From: Aphelenchoides besseyi | Lineage: Eukaryota; Nematoda; Chromadorea; Rhabditida; Aphelenchoididae | Assembly (NCBI GenBank): GCA_024699855.1 | Contig: JAMPIQ010000001.1 | Coordinates: 6,696,001-6,760,000 of the forward strand | Direction of reading: 5' to 3' | DNA length: 64,000 nt | Shown: in pieces, positions 48,601 through 63,777 of the stretch | Position numbering within the stretch: position 1 is the stretch's first letter | How the letters are laid out: each line of letters starts with the position of its first letter | Translations under genes and position numbers: made by a program | The notes under the pieces: model-generated | Told to the model about the DNA's origin: nothing | The model's input: the letters and a program-made list of their open reading frames with translations, nothing else | Databases searched by the model: none

Positions 48601-49330
48601 ATTTGTGTCCTCCTGCCGCGAACGTTCGACGACTTCCGACTTCAACAGCAGGTCCTGCAATGCGAAATGCACCGTTCAGACCAACTCGACGTTTGGTTTG
48701 TCTTCAGAAGGCTGAGGTTGTTTTTTTGCGTCGCGCGAATTACCGCCTTTTAAGACGAGAGTCGTGTTCTTTTGACTCGAGCTTTCGAAGTAAATTGCAC
48801 TTCGTCTTTGCCCTCCAGTTTTCGTGATCCGCCAATTTGTCCCGTTGCGCGTTTTCTTTTCTCGTCTTTTCGTTTTTTCGAATTTAGTCGAGACTCAAAC
48901 GCGCGACCAAACCGTTCTGTCGCTTCGACTGTTTGGTCCATTTGAAGCTTCTCGTTGTTTGTGCCTCTAATTGCCGACCACAAACCTCTGAAATTTCTCC
49001 GCAGTCGTTTTGTGACCGCCTGTCGAATTCGCAGTGTTTTCCTTGTTAACCGTTTAAAACAGTACGCGACGTTAACGTTTGCCCAGCAGTTTCAACGACC
49101 ATCTTCTTTCAGATCATCCGGTCGCCGTGGCACCGCAAAGCGGAGGCTGACAAAACGAACTGCGTTGGTGGCAGCGGTTGCAGCCGCTGCCCTTCGATTA
49201 GAAACATCTTTGTCAGTTCAGCTCTCGACTGTGAGCTTTACGAGTCAAGAGTTCCGCTACCATTTGCAGACGATCACGCCGATTCTGCACCGGCAACCGC
49301 TTCGTCAAAATGCGACGAGGCAGATTACGC
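45660..49330. other. 3.7-kb stretch without a convincing gene
   Basis: Many overlapping open frames of 60-200 codons occur on both strands, the longest at 47845-48450, but none has a domain, signal peptide or neighbour that splices to it cleanly. It lies between the divergently read RalGEF and the NLF-1 gene, so it may hold regulatory DNA, 5' leader exons or a long first intron. Confidence 0.4.
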
Positions 49331-49337
49331 GGTCCCA

Positions 49338-51040
49338 TTGTGTTACGATTTGGCCCATGGAAACGACGTCGTAAATCATCGAAACTCATCAGCGTCAATA
49401 CATCGATTAGCACGTTCATGTTCAAGGCAAAACACTTTAACACGGACACCAATCAACATAAAACACGATCGGTTCGAATCTTGTAGTTCGGCGGCTGCTG
49501 CTGCAACAGTCGAACCGTTTCCACGAAGTTCTTCGAAAACTCATCCCTCGATTTTAAAACGGGTCTCATCACATTGCATCACGTCACCGCTCCTTCCTCC
49601 TTTCATTCAATCCTATGCTCAAATTGTCGTCAAATCTGATTCTCTACCGCCGGTAAGCGTTTCAACGTTTCCATACCTTCAGTTCGATTGTTTAGCCTCG
49701 TATACGTAATAATAGTTTTGGAGTTCCTCTACGGCGACTGCTGAGCACATTGCTCATTGCCTCATTAATTGCCTTCAGTTGTGCGTCAACAGCTGCCATT
49801 CTCAACGGCACGGGTGCAACAAGTGATTTGGATCCCGGCGATTCACCTGCCCACACGAATCCATTTCTCAAACATCGTCGTCAAGCAACACGCGTACAAG
49901 AGCAGGTACCTTTTGAATTTTCAAATCATATAGTCTCCGATGTTTTTAGCGTGAAATTTGTCACGTTTGGACTCGACATACACCGCACGATTTGTGTGCT
50001 CGAGGTAAATTCGTTGCATTTAATCGGCTTTCGTGAGTGTTCACATTTTTCCAAAATCAATTTTAGGTCGTTGGGCTCGTATCCGATTGATGCGATCGTT
50101 ATCACTCTTTTCCCGAGACTGTGACACCGAAGAGGACAACATACAACTCGGCGAGTTGTTTCGACTTGATTGGCAGTCGTTGAAATCGGAAGCTGACTTG
50201 TTGGAAGGAAGCGATCATTTGCGCGACGGAGACAACGGTCGAGGTTGCATTTTGGGAGCTGCAAATTCTGCCGAATGCAATCGTTGTTTCAATAAAATCG
50301 GCTCGGCTTTAGAAGCCGTCACTCGGGCCTACGACTCATTTGCACGTGTACTCTACCGATTCGATTGCGGACTTGCCGTCGATTCGGCAAGCGCAACACG
50401 TCCATTTTCACCCAATGGAACATGTCACGATTGTAAAGTAAGTTGACGTCAAATTTGTACCAAATAAACGTATTTTGTTTTTAGCGATGGTATAGAAAAT
50501 GGTTATTGGTTCAATTGGTACCCGTATGGCGTGATCCTCCGTGCATCAACTGGTGTTTTTATGCCCAACTCGCCTGTCCGCATCTTGCCACGATTCGCGT
50601 CGTCGACTTTGGCGGCCATCCCGCATTTTTATGTCGAGGTTTGTCAATGTTCTACATATTTCGTTCATTACTTTTCTTGTTAAGATCTCGACATACCGCA
50701 ACGATCATCCGAACAAAAATCGAGGCCCGATGGTGCTTCTTCGTGCTCGTGCATTCATCCATGCGATCTTTCACGGCAAAATTCGAACGATCTCCCGTCG
50801 AATCTCCAAGTCCATCGCTTCATGGAATCGGGATCGTACGATTTTTTTGCCGATTCTGATCACTGTGCATCACGAGCGAAATATTGTGCTGCTCAGAAAC
50901 GACGAATCGCCCTTCTATCCGATGGCTCTTCGTCCTCAACGAAGCTAACAAGCAAACAATCGATCATCTCAAAGGCAAATTCAAAAGTCGCATCAAACGG
51001 ATTTCTTTTCTTGTGCGGATTCCTATTTCTTTATAGTTAG
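49338..51040 (+). CDS. nlf-1: NLF-1 / FAM155 (NALCN-channel auxiliary) protein; 5' end unresolved
   Basis: Exons: up to 49652, then 49696-49905, 49950-50004, 50067-50437, 50485-50638 and 50685-51040, all in phase. The frame from 49338 gives about 486 residues. A basic stretch is followed by a membrane segment, LLSTLLIASLIAFSCASTAA. Then comes a cysteine-rich lumenal domain: GCILGAANSAECNRCFNKIG, FDCGLAVDS, CHDCKRWYRKWLLVQLV, DPPCINWCFYAQLACPH and DFGGHPAFLCR, which matches the FAM155/NLF-1 signature. A second hydrophobic segment, NGFLFLCGFLFLYS, ends the chain. In C. elegans NLF-1 is an ER protein needed to deliver the NCA sodium-leak channel to axons. No ATG was settled: 49338 is only the beginning of an open stretch, and an alternative frame with ATG near 49310 exists. 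Confidence 0.82.
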
Positions 51041-51448
51041 TGGAGTTATCGATCAAACGTCGTTGCGGATTATCAGGTCAATCTCCCACATTGTTGTTGT
51101 GAACTTCTATTTAGTACCCTTAGACAAGTTCCCTCTCTATTTCTGAATTTAATCATTTTGAAATTTCAATGGTGCTATAAACTGTGCGGGACCCTTTTTA
51201 ATATCCTTCTTATTGAGGGCTGTTGTTTTCCCCGATGTTTTTCCTGTTACGCTGCCAAAATACGAACTGCTTTCCGTGTGGAATGTGCCAAAATCTTTAG
51301 ACGCAGATATTCTCTTTTAAAACAATAAATCACGTTTTAAATCTAATGGATAATCAATCCGTTTACTTCAAATAAAGAGCGCACAGTCCGATTAAACAGC
51401 AGAGATTCATTTCGACTGCTAGAACAAATGTAATATCAGCCATTCGTG

Positions 51449-53318
<1,870 letters not shown>

Positions 53319-54041
53319 TCATCGAAAGCTCCCACCGGAGTTCCTCAGCGACCATTCGAAACGCACAAAAAGTTGAACAAGCGGTGCGAATGTTGTTCGA
53401 AAAGAGCGGGAACTAAAACCCCGCGGTGTGTGTGTTGGGTGGTGATTTTGGTCAACTGAACGATTGCATCAACAAAGCGGTGCAATTGGAGAACCTTTTT
53501 TGTTCGCACTTAGATTTTACTTTAAGGCAAAGAAATCGTGTTCGTTGAAAACAAAAAATTTGGGAGCAAAAGTCAGCCGTTTACTTTCATGCCACAAATT
53601 GAAGATAATCAAATCCCCTTCCAACACTTTTCTCTAATGAACGTTTCGTGTAGTTTATGGAAATTTGAGAGCGTACACAAAGGATTTTGTAGTTTGTAGG
53701 ATTCGAGCAATTGAGATGTCTCTTATGCTCAAAGTGAAAACCATACCGGATCAGCGAACTCGAGACAATTCGAGTAAAAAGCATCCAACAGAAAACGATG
53801 AGATAGAAATTCCCGTCTTTCACTGCTTCGAAGCTTAAGAGATGGGTGGAAATGAGCAAGAGAAATTAACCGGATAATCGAACGGCCATAACCGTTGACT
53901 TCAAGGAACGTCAATGAAAAGGTTAGATGTATTTATTCTGATAATTGGCATTATACAACAGTGGCTTACAATAAATATGTCGTGACGCCCTTAAACCGAT
54001 CGTCGACTGGAATGCGAGTGACGTCGAAATGATGACAATCG

Positions 54042-54858
54042 TTAGAAGACAAAAAACCGAACGATAAGAAAAACTACACCCGCAACGCCGAGCCCAAGAA
54101 ACAACTTCATCATTGCATTACGGCGATTCAATTGACGAGCATCTTCGCGATACTTCTTACTCATATCCGACAGATCGGAGGAGCGAGTTTCCAAAACTAA
54201 ACACAAATCGAGAATCACAATAGAAAATTGAAAACAGACTGTTCAAGGCCTCTCCACGATTGATCACATCCTCAATGTTCGTGACCATTATTCTCGTCAC
54301 GTCTTGAAGCTCGCTACTCACGGCCGACATCGTATAGCGATTTCGATCGGCAAATTTACGTTTCGCTTGTTGAATGTAAGAATCTGAAATTGCACGATGA
54401 ACATGCGACGGTAATGATTGCCGGCCTACCGAACTCCAAGAAATGATATGGACGAGTCACGGAGTCCAGTTGAGTTCCGTAGCGATTTAGAAACTCGTTT
54501 GCCACATCTTCCAGAAACGAAAACGCCGAATTGCGAGGAAAATTACGCTCACAAAGAGCGAGAGCACAAATCGGTCCTTTAATCACGTAGCTAAACCCAA
54601 AATCGCAACCACTAGAAGACAAATTACTCACTAGAATAAGTATTGACCACTTTCAACGATCTGAGCCGTTGGTGTGCCTGGAGCGTTCAATTTGCGGAAA
54701 AGTCGTTTCGCTTGACTCGTGTATTTGACCATATCGGGCTGAAACGGCTGTGCTTCATGATCAGAATAAATTTCTCGACTCACATCATCGGCACTCTCCG
54801 TCGACGTTGCGAGAATCAAACCGTCCGAAACGCGAGCAATAAAATTTTGAATGACCAT
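54042..54858 (-). CDS. sec-22: SEC22-type R-SNARE
   Basis: Minus-strand exons include 54632-54858 and 54430-54590, with two or more after. The N-terminal longin domain reads MVIQNFIARVSDGLILATST, YTSQAKRLFRKLN, YVIKGPICALALCERNFPRN and AFSFLEDVANEFLNRYG with RPYHFLEF. The SNARE helix follows: SSELQDVTRIMVTNIEDVIN with R at the zero layer (NRGEAL region), then LSDMSKKYREDARQLNRRNA, and a C-terminal anchor FLGLGVAGVVFLIVRFFVF. Order and length (about 215 residues) match Sec22, the v/R-SNARE of ER-Golgi transport. AATAAA lies at 53932-53937. Symbol by family. Confidence 0.9.
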
Positions 54859-54899
54859 CTGAAGTTGACAATTTTACAAGTGAGCGTACAGTTAACAAA

Positions 54900-56130
54900 C
54901 CTTTTAATGTTTAACGATTCTTTTGAAATCTCCACACGTCGCTCATCGCCCAAACACCAAACCAAAAACTCTTGGGCGACGTGTAAAACGCGACTTTTGA
55001 CTCGACGGCCAACTCTTCCAATTTTCGTGCACCGTATGGTTCATCACTCTTACAACTTGCTCTTATTCTCGAGTAACAGTCAAGTTGACTGTTGTTCTCG
55101 TTGAACGCTTCGACTGTTCACGTGAAAACTCCAGATGTCGTGAAGAAGAAGAATTCGACTGTCGTGCTTTTGTTTTTGCAACTTTGCACAAACTTGTTTT
55201 CTTCGTACGAAAACTGTTGATCGAACTTCGAAAGCCGTCAACTTGAAACCCAGTACCCGGAAGACTTCATCGGCCTGTTAATTGAATTTCAAAGTTTTTT
55301 GGGGCGGAAGTTGAAGTTGTTTCTGTTCAGCGATATCAACGCGAGAATTAAAAGCAAGGCGATCCGCTCGTCCGATCGACTTGTGTTTCTTCGTTGAGCA
55401 TCACGTTCGTTCTCGGTGCTTGAGCATGTGAAGAGGATGAAAAGATTTGATGCTTAAATCTTTGATTCGTATTTTGATTCGGACTTATCGTATGATTCTC
55501 TCGACTTCGAACAATAGCGCATCTTGTTCTCCACCAATACACGCATTCTCAACGGCGATGATGAGTGTGTTGGAAAATCCACGTGCTCATTGTTTTTGAT
55601 GGTTATGAATCGGAGCTTACGGTCAGAACCGAAAGACAAGTCTCGTCTTGCAAAACGACAAAAATGGGCGGAGCAAAATAGACAACGGATGTCAGGCGGT
55701 TGTCTAAGTGCGAATTACAAGTCGAGATTGTTGCTTTGTTTCGAATTGCGCAGTAGCGGATCATCGACTGTTAAGCTCTTAGAGTTGTCACTCGGAACCA
55801 AAATCTCCAACTCGTGCGGTTTGTCTTCGAATTTCACTTCGCATTTCGTCGGGAGTTTTTGTTCTCCGAACTGATGATGCGAAACGGACCGTTACGTTAC
55901 AGTCGCGCGGACAATCATCAGTAGTCGGCGACAGAAATTTTCGAAACCCGGAGCTGGACACTGTTGTTGTTTTCGCGCATTATGTTTGCTCGTCCTACAT
56001 TGAGGTGGACTCAGTCGAAATTGACCAATTTCAACGTGTTTGTCCCACTTTTGTTTTCGATTATTCGTCATGACTCATCATCGAAATTTTAGGTTCCTAA
56101 CAGTGAAGTTGGCCGTTGCATAAGGTTGCC
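54900..56130. other. intergenic, no supported gene
   Basis: Lies between the divergent SEC22 and MH2-protein genes. A 116-codon plus-strand frame at 55524-55874 contains no motif and no partner exon. The region probably contains both promoters, though I could not mark elements. Confidence 0.4.
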
Positions 56131-56141
56131 GTTTCCTCGGC

Positions 56142-58733
56142 ATGCAATGCATTAGCCGTTCGGATATTGTGAATGGTAAATTGCCGTTCAAATCAGCGGA
56201 AGATGGACACCGAAAACGCGGAGATCGTGAGGCGTCAAAATTGAATACGAAACGCGAAGATGTTTGGTATGATGCGGAGAATTTTATGTTTGTAAGTCGA
56301 TTGGCATTTAAGATCACCCGCGTTTCGCGTGTTTAGGATCATGTTGTAGAGGTTCTGTCGAGTTTGGAGGAAGGAAAATTGCACGACGAAATATGGGGAA
56401 AGATTGTGCTTATGGAAGAGGGATGTCGTTTGGCCAAAGCATATCTTCGCAAATCTTCAGTTATCGTCGATGGTGGAGATGAGGAGTTCGATGGCCAAAC
56501 ACTCGGCTACAACTACTTCCGTTCATCCCGATCTGACTCGAATGAATTTCGAGCGAAAATTGGCGAAGTAAGCCAAGGACAAAAATCGTTCAAATACCAA
56601 ACATTTAGGGAGTAATTTTGATGATGGATGCCCAAGGAAATCTGAAAGCAATGGCTCGTGGTTCAGCGCCGGTGTACGTTCAGGGATGCAAAGATGGACG
56701 ACAAACATGTGCTGCCGATAATTTGATTCGTGTTCAAGGAAAATTGAATCAAGTGAATGCCGACGGGAAAGATTGCGTTTATAAGGTTTGGATGAGATGG
56801 TTGGCATGAATAACCTTGAATGTTTAGGTTTTTGAGATGAAGAAATTCAAACGTGCATTGCAGACGTTAGAGCGTGATGGAAACGAGGCGAAGATAAAAC
56901 AACGTAATTTATTGTTGAGAACTTGTGTTCGAATTGCATTAGTGAAAGACGGAAACAGTAGTGATCCGAATCGAACTCCGTGTTGGTTGGCTGTTGTGAA
57001 TATCGTGGCATTGGAGATGTTAAAAGGTTTAGATCGTTTGAGTTTTTGTTGGTAATTTGAAGTATTTAGAACAAATTCAGTTGCTTGGATCAGTTGTTCC
57101 ACCGACATCAATTGCGCCGTTGATTCCGTCTTCTTATGGACCCACGGATTTAGCGCAATTGTTGGTTGCTGCGATGCAACAATCGCCGCAAGTCACTACG
57201 AATTTTGGAATCTCGCCTTTTGCTTCTCTAGCAAATTCGCTTCCAGTTGTTCCTCCAACTTCCACAGCAGTTCAGTCGGCGGTCAACAGTCATGGTAAAA
57301 TGGCTCTTTCGCGGCGAACTTCTCGTCGTCCATTGCCACCGCAATCAAATCTAAGTAGTGATGACGAGTCAGAAGGCGAAAATGAGTTGGAACGAAATTC
57401 TCGTTTCTCTGATGGGACGGCGTCGAAACTTTCGGATTCGATCAGTTCTGCAAGTGATCGATCTGCTCAATTGGTTCTACAAAATTCTCATTTTCGCCCA
57501 AGTCCCGAGTTTACGCCAAAAGTAAGTACCGATTATGAGTTTCAAGTACTTGTTTGTCCTAGAAAGCTCATCGTCCTCGTCTTGATCAGTTTGTCGCACA
57601 ATTTGGTGGCCATTCGGATGTTGCATCGTCGGGCTACGACTCACCTCGAGATCTTTTCGATTCGGGATCATGGAGTAGTGGTGCTGACACACGATGTTCT
57701 CAATCAGACGAAAGTCCACCGTCAACTCAAATTGAGATGTCATCCACTGAACACGGTAATTGACATTGTTGTCGATCTTGACTTATAGAGCTTTTTGCGT
57801 TTGTTGCTTACATGCTTAGCTTTTGCGTCTTTTAGAAGCAATACACAACTCAGCGGCCACAACTGTTCCCGATTACTCAATTTACTCATGGGTCAACAAA
57901 ACTGTTCCGGTCAACGACAATTCTCCATTACCTTCACCGCCTCCGCTTGCGCTTATTTCTCCAACAAATTCATTTAATCATCCGTTTTCTGTTCAATTGG
58001 TTGGCTTTTTTAAAGACAAAGTTAAGGAATACGTTGATATTGATTTCAGAAGTCGCACCCATTCGTCGGTCAATCTGTCGCTCGGCAAAAGTCATTAACA
58101 TCCACGCAATGTTGCCTCCGCGGAATCGGCACCGGTCCACTAATGAATCAAGAACCGAAAACAAAAACAAAGACAACTGCGAATCGTCCCAATTCGCGTC
58201 TGCATTGTTGGTTGAGCCGAGAGCGCAGCTTCGACACGACGACCACTCAATCTCCGGAGAGTACGAATTGGTGGAGGGACGCAATGCGAAGTCCAATCTC
58301 ACGGACAGAGTCGCCAGATTTCGGCAAGTTGGGCATAAAGAAGAAATCACAACAACAGACGATGTTGGTTGCAGCTTCGACCGTATCCTCATGTCCACCG
58401 ATCGACCGTCCGCTCCACCGCACGCCAGTCCAATTCGGCCAACCGCACGAAAGCCACTACCACCACGTGTATGTTTGTGCGCTGTTTTTGTGAAAAAACT
58501 TCTTTGTTTTCAAGCATATCAACGCCTCGGACTCGCGAATCTCAAGGACGACGTTCAATTCAGCCAACGGACGATCGGTTTCCGCCTACCCGCGAAACAT
58601 TCGAGAGCCCAATGCATCGCGATCTCGTAGTCCGAGCACTCAATTAAGCAAGTTACTTCAACGACTGCATCCCCACCAATCCTCTCGTCTGGCAGATTGT
58701 GAATTAGCAACTTCGTGGCGTCGACAATTTTAA
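56142..58733 (+). CDS. MH2-domain protein of the 'expansion' family (Smad-like, no MH1)
   Basis: Exons: 56142-56291, 56337-56567, 56609-56785, 56828-57026, 57070-57521, 57563-57755, then 57836 onward. After a basic start (MQCISRSDIVNGKLPFKSAE) the MH2-like fold reads KLHDEIWGKIVLMEEGCRLA, FDGQTLGYNYFRSSRSDSNE, GVILMMDAQGNLKAMARGSA, VYKVFEMKKFKRALQTLE and TPCWLAVVNIVALEMLK. This matches insect Expansion and related proteins, which have an MH2 without the DNA-binding MH1. In flies Expansion acts in tracheal tube apical organisation; a worm role is not implied. The second half is long, Ser/Pro-rich and disordered. Exon joins after about 57990 are uncertain; a good final exon (58503-58733) ends LADCELATSWRRQF. 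AATAAA is at 58807-58812. Confidence 0.75.
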
Positions 58734-59187
58734 TTTTGTCAATCAAAACATCGAAAACCTTTCAACTGCTCAACTCTTCGCGTATTATTTCTGTCTAATT
58801 TAAATCAATAAAGTTTGCATGTGACAATACCATTTCACTACATAAAACCTCAATCCTCTAGTCGTACGACAACAGCAGAGCGGGTTTGACGACATTTTTA
58901 ACTCGTAGTCCTCAAATTAATGAAAATTTGAAGACTCTTCGGTCAAATTTAATTGGACCGCGTGAAAGACAATTCGGCCACCAATTTGAGTTGGCGGCTC
59001 AGTCAAGCGACTAAATTAAAGAATCGTGCATTTTAACACACTTGTCGACGTATTGTTCTCAAAGTGCGCACGTGAAAGTCAATCGACTAGTCGGAATAGA
59101 AGCATCTTCTCCTCTTAAATTTCACGTTTCCACTCAATGACCTCCGGCTACTTTAGTTTCGCACTTTTGTGAGCTCACTCAAACATA

Positions 59188-60132
59188 ATGCGCAGACAAA
59201 CGAGTGCAGATGAGTTGATGGAGATTCAGGAAGAACAGTACGAATGTTGTTTTGGATCGACACATGTCAAGGTATTGGTTGTGGATAATCATACTAACCT
59301 GCATTCCGTTTTTCAGCCCTTGACCATCTTTCTTGCCACTTTCCTGCTCCTAATGACGATCTTGATTAGTGGATTTGGTTTTTGTGCGGAATCCACCGTT
59401 GTTATTATTTTGACTGCACTTTGTGCTCCAAGTATTTCTGTTCTTTTGCTTTTACTTCTCGGTGGAGTAGCGTTCGAAAATGCGCTAATGATGATTCCAT
59501 TTATTGTTGTTTTTGTAGGCAGAATTTGAGTAAGCCGAGAAACCGAATTTTAGGGCATTTACTTGATCGTCACATGCATTATTGTTTTTGGTTACATACT
59601 GTTGGGAACGGCAACTAATTTGATCTTCTATATGCATGAGAGAAATGCGTTGCTTCAAAATTTCTATCATGCCTATCAATTAGATTCACATAGTGATCGC
59701 GGTAATTGATAGTCATGATTTCGATCTTATTGAGTGTGTTTTTAGATCGAACTTTGATTTGCGTTGGACTCCTGGTTAGTTGAATTTATTTGTTTTTTTT
59801 ACCGAAACCCTATTCAAATGAATAAAAACTACGCGATCAGTAGTCTACAACCAACTGATTCTCATCTTGATTCTTCTTTTCTTTGTTTTACATTGTGGAT
59901 TGAGTCGACGATTTGTTTACAGGTTATTGGCATTGTACATTTGATCGTGTGCACTTTTACATGGTCGGTATTTTTCCTCACGTTTCTGTACATACGAAAT
60001 CGAAAATCGATCAAATCGCGTCGTTTATTGTTACCCGAACAGTCTGAGGAACCGGCAACTAATCCGCTTAATTCACATTTACGTCAGACTTTGTTGGCCC
60101 AAACTTCAAATCCTTCTAGTTTATCATCCTAA
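59188..60132 (+). CDS. LAPTM4-like four-transmembrane lysosomal membrane protein
   Basis: Five exons (59188-59271, 59317-59514, 59554-59701, 59746-59774, 59923-60132) encode 222 residues in frame. The N-terminal MRRQTSADELMEIQEEQYEC is followed by four hydrophobic segments: LTIFLATFLLLMTILISGFG, VVIILTALCAPSISVLLLLL, FAIYLIVTCIIVFGYILLG type sequence across an exon join, and IVHLIVCTFTWSVFFLTFLY. A polar tail follows (SIKSRRLLLPEQSEEPATNP). The Cys pair near the N-terminus and the layout resemble LAPTM4/5. A dileucine-like LLLPE could be a sorting signal. Family assignment is by topology and weak similarity. The 29-nt fourth exon is unusually short. AATAAA is at 60158-60163. Confidence 0.6.
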
Positions 60133-60189
60133 TCTCCGAGTTATGTTTCATGTGGACAATAAATTTAGAAGTGTGAATGAGTTTTTGTT

Positions 60190-63100
60190 AATTTGGTGTC
60201 AACGTTTTTATTGAGAGGCTTGTAAACGACAAGCTCTTGGCTTTTGGCCCATCAATCGCTCGTTTACGCGGTTCGATGGCCATCAGTTGACCACTTTGTT
60301 CGCTGCGAATTGGCATTTGGCCCAAAAGTCCGGTGATTGGACGTGAAAGACGAACGAGTTCGAAACTTTTGTCTTTGAGCGGCCGACTGGTGTGGGTTGC
60401 CGTTGATTTCCCGTTGTTAAGTCATTCGCTAAAAACCGCTAATATTGTTGGTTCGAAGATTTGGAACAATCGGCAGATTAAACAGGTGAATGATTCGGGC
60501 ATCAGCAGCGTTCAGTTATTTTTTCTTAAAACCGTTGGCTGAACAAACAAACGAAGACGAGATCTAAAGTCCGAATGGAGAATTCGGTTGAATTTGGACA
60601 AAAAGAAGGTTGTTGTTTATGTTTTGTGGGATTTTTCCATTTTTGGCGCTTAAGAAAGGTAATCAAAGAAGTTGAATTCGTTGACTGTTTATCTTATGGC
60701 GGTTGGTCTTATTTTATTGCGTAGTCGAAAGTTAGGAACGGGCGTCTCGCAGATTAAAACGGGTAATTTGATGCGGATCTGTTTGACGTTGCTTTCGACC
60801 TTTTTTTCGAATTCCTTCAACTTCGAGACAAGCGATCAGTCGTGTTGGCCAGAGACGAAAGTTTTCGAAAATCCGCTGGCCGCTTGTTCACTACCGCTCG
60901 ACGTTCAAAAGTAATCAGTTTGATTGGAACTGCGAAACTCTCGTCGATTAAACGTTTTCATTTTTTGGCTGCGCGATTCGCTTTTCGACTATCCGGGTTA
61001 TTAGAGGCGATTGTTTGACATGTTAAAAGTTTTTTGCTGGAAACGGTGAGTTCGAACTTTGAAAGTCGACTGTTTTTGTGGGTTTTACTGCCGTTAATTT
61101 GGTTCTTGTTATTTTGCTCTTAAGCAGCGACATCACCGTCGAATGAGAGCAAGTGCTTGAGGAGATTTGTTTGCCCGGTTGTTCTCGTGAAATTTCTGCG
61201 CATCCGGTCGCTCGAATATCTTTTCGATTGAAGGGTCTTTTTGTCCAAGAGCTGCAGATCGGAAGTCCGGTTGATTTCCAGCTGCAAAAGACAATGCCGT
61301 TTGGTTTCGTTGGATCGACCTCAATTCTGAACATCACTTGACCCATAGCTTGTGGCCATGAGTTATGAGCATTGGAGCTTGCCGCATTCCAATCGTATGT
61401 TTTTAAAGTGATCACGTCACTTGTTGTGTAAAAACAATCATCAAATTTACGTAGGATGTTTCTTTCTGAGATCATTTCTTCGGAATGACGTTCCATTTTG
61501 GGCGCCTATATTGCACTCGAATAAACAGCGGCGTAATTTCAAGAGACCAATTGGTTTATTCACTCCGGAAATTGACGTCGCTTATCGTCGTTGAGACCCG
61601 CGTGTCCACCGTCCAAAGACAAAATAATTGGATCAAAGGAGAAGAGGACCCGCGAGAATCTCGAGAAGATTTCCGACTGAAAGTCTGTGCCGTTGAGCGC
61701 GGGAAATGGCCACGTTTTAGCGTGAAGCTTTTTCAATAAAAATGTTTGGCGACGAATTTTGCGAATTGATTGTGCGAAAAGGAAGTCAGCGAAGAGCAAC
61801 GACCTTTCCAACGTTGACTTACTGTCGATTATCATTTTGTGTTCGTCTACTTCGTCGGTTGTGCTCAAGCGAATGATCGGAATGACCACCACAACTATTT
61901 TGGCAAGTAGATTGAGATTTTTGATTCAAAATTTGATGTTCAATGTGCCCTCCAATTCATAGAATTCATTTTTTCGTATCGCCGATTGACTTCAAAAGAT
62001 AAGTCGGACATGACGTTTGAAGGCAAATGATAAAGTGTGGAGTTATGATTGAGTGCGTTTCGCGACAAACTTTAAGTTGCTCTCGGCTAACAGTTTGACA
62101 AATGTAAACATTAGTTTGGGGACTGCGGCATATTTTCAAGACAACGACTGAGGGTGCCGTTCGTTTTGGAGGATCTGCGTGGACGTCCGTTTGCTTAAAA
62201 GTTGTCGCCAAAACTATTTGTCGTTTTCGAGACGCCAAAAATGGAATGTCAACTTCTTTCGATGAGTAAAACGAATGCCATTGTTGAAGTGTCGATAATT
62301 GGTTTTTAATTGCCCTCTTCCAAACCTTCGACTGAAATGTTCGTTTTGTCAAAATTCTACGACAATTGTAAGTCATTTAAATGCTTGAATTGGAAATTGC
62401 TTTCGGGGTTTTGCGAACGTTTATCTTTTGAGATCTCGGCATCACTCTTCCAAACGTGGATTTGCATTGAACGTCGAAATAAATGGACGAATTCGAACAT
62501 CAATTTTACAATTCGGAAACTTTCGTTTACTTTCGATTCATCGGTGCTTGAATGAACTGCAAAACACCAATTCTCTTGGCAAAATTTGAAAGACTAGAAG
62601 GTGAAACAAATTGGCATCGTGCCCACGAGCTTCAAATTCTTGCCACGCCCGAACGGTCAAACAAGCGGAACGGCCGGGCGAGCAGTGGGAATTGACGCTC
62701 AGCGAATTTTCCCTGTGGGGTCTTCATCATCATCGTTCTGATGTCCGTCCGTTGTCGATAGAAACGAGCTATTTTGCCTTGTATGCACAGTTTTATGTCC
62801 ATTTTAAATCGAATGAACATCGACTACGAATCGCAAGTTCGAAAATCATCAGTCCATTGATTTCCGTTCTTATTGCTAATGGACGCGTGTTTCGGAACGC
62901 ATTTTCGCCTTCAGACAGAGGCGCTACACAGCAAGAAGTCCAAAACCACTTCTTCGTAAACCGGAAAGGGTGAAACGGAAAGGAAAAACGCCGCTTTTTC
63001 TCAAGTCGGGGTTTACTTCGACCTCGTCCTTAAACGGTTCATTTTCGATTCTTTCCAACCGTTCGCATTATCCATTATTCTACTAACGACTTTTCGATCT

Positions 63101-63720
63101 AATGATCCACTTCGCACAATTTGCATGTTAGATCCATTCGTAGGCAGTTAATGCATAGAGAATGGTCAAAGTGATGTTTCCTCCGGTCATTATCCACTGG
63201 TATTTCAAGAACTTGTGTAAGTTGATTGTTCGTGATCTTGATTGGCAGATTGTGTTCATCGAGTAATGCGATTGCAAGTAAAGATAGTCCCTTCAGTCAT
63301 CGTCGAGTTCCTATGTGTACTGAGATTTCGGTTTTATATACGGTAGTTGAGAGTTTTTACGCTTCTTGGATTTGTTTCTTAAACTGGTGGCCAGAAAGTC
63401 GTCAACCATCAAAAACGGAAAACACTTTTGACGTGTTGACATTCGTTGAAGTGAAATGGGAAATTGCCGTATCAAATGGCAATTTTGTTCAACGGCACAA
63501 AAAGAACAAATGGGAAACGAAAACCCGAAAGGAAGATTGAAAACTGTTGAGAAAATCGGTTTTGAATCTTTTTCAATAGTTGACTATTTTAACTTCAAAG
63601 ATGATGCATTATTCGAACAACCTATTCATGTCACTTAATGACCCTTGGCAATACGAAGGTTTGTAGAATTGGAAAATTAAGAACCGCGAGCAGTCATGCG
63701 GTGCAGAATTTGGTCAAATG
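60190..63720. other. 3.5-kb stretch without a convincing gene
   Basis: Only scattered 60-157 codon frames on both strands without motifs. The frame at 63456-63638 starts MGNCRIKW, which could be read as a myristoylation signal, but it has no further support. The stretch may be introns or 5' DNA of the gene that begins at the right edge. Confidence 0.4.
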
Positions 63721-63777
63721 TTTTGAGTTCTCTATTCAACTGTTTACTGTATTGTTTAACCTGAACTTGTGTTTTAG

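Noticed and set aside
63456..63638. frame beginning MGNCRIKW, a possible myristoylated protein
   Set aside because: Only 60 codons, no conserved segment and no neighbour exons. A glycine after methionine alone is weak evidence.
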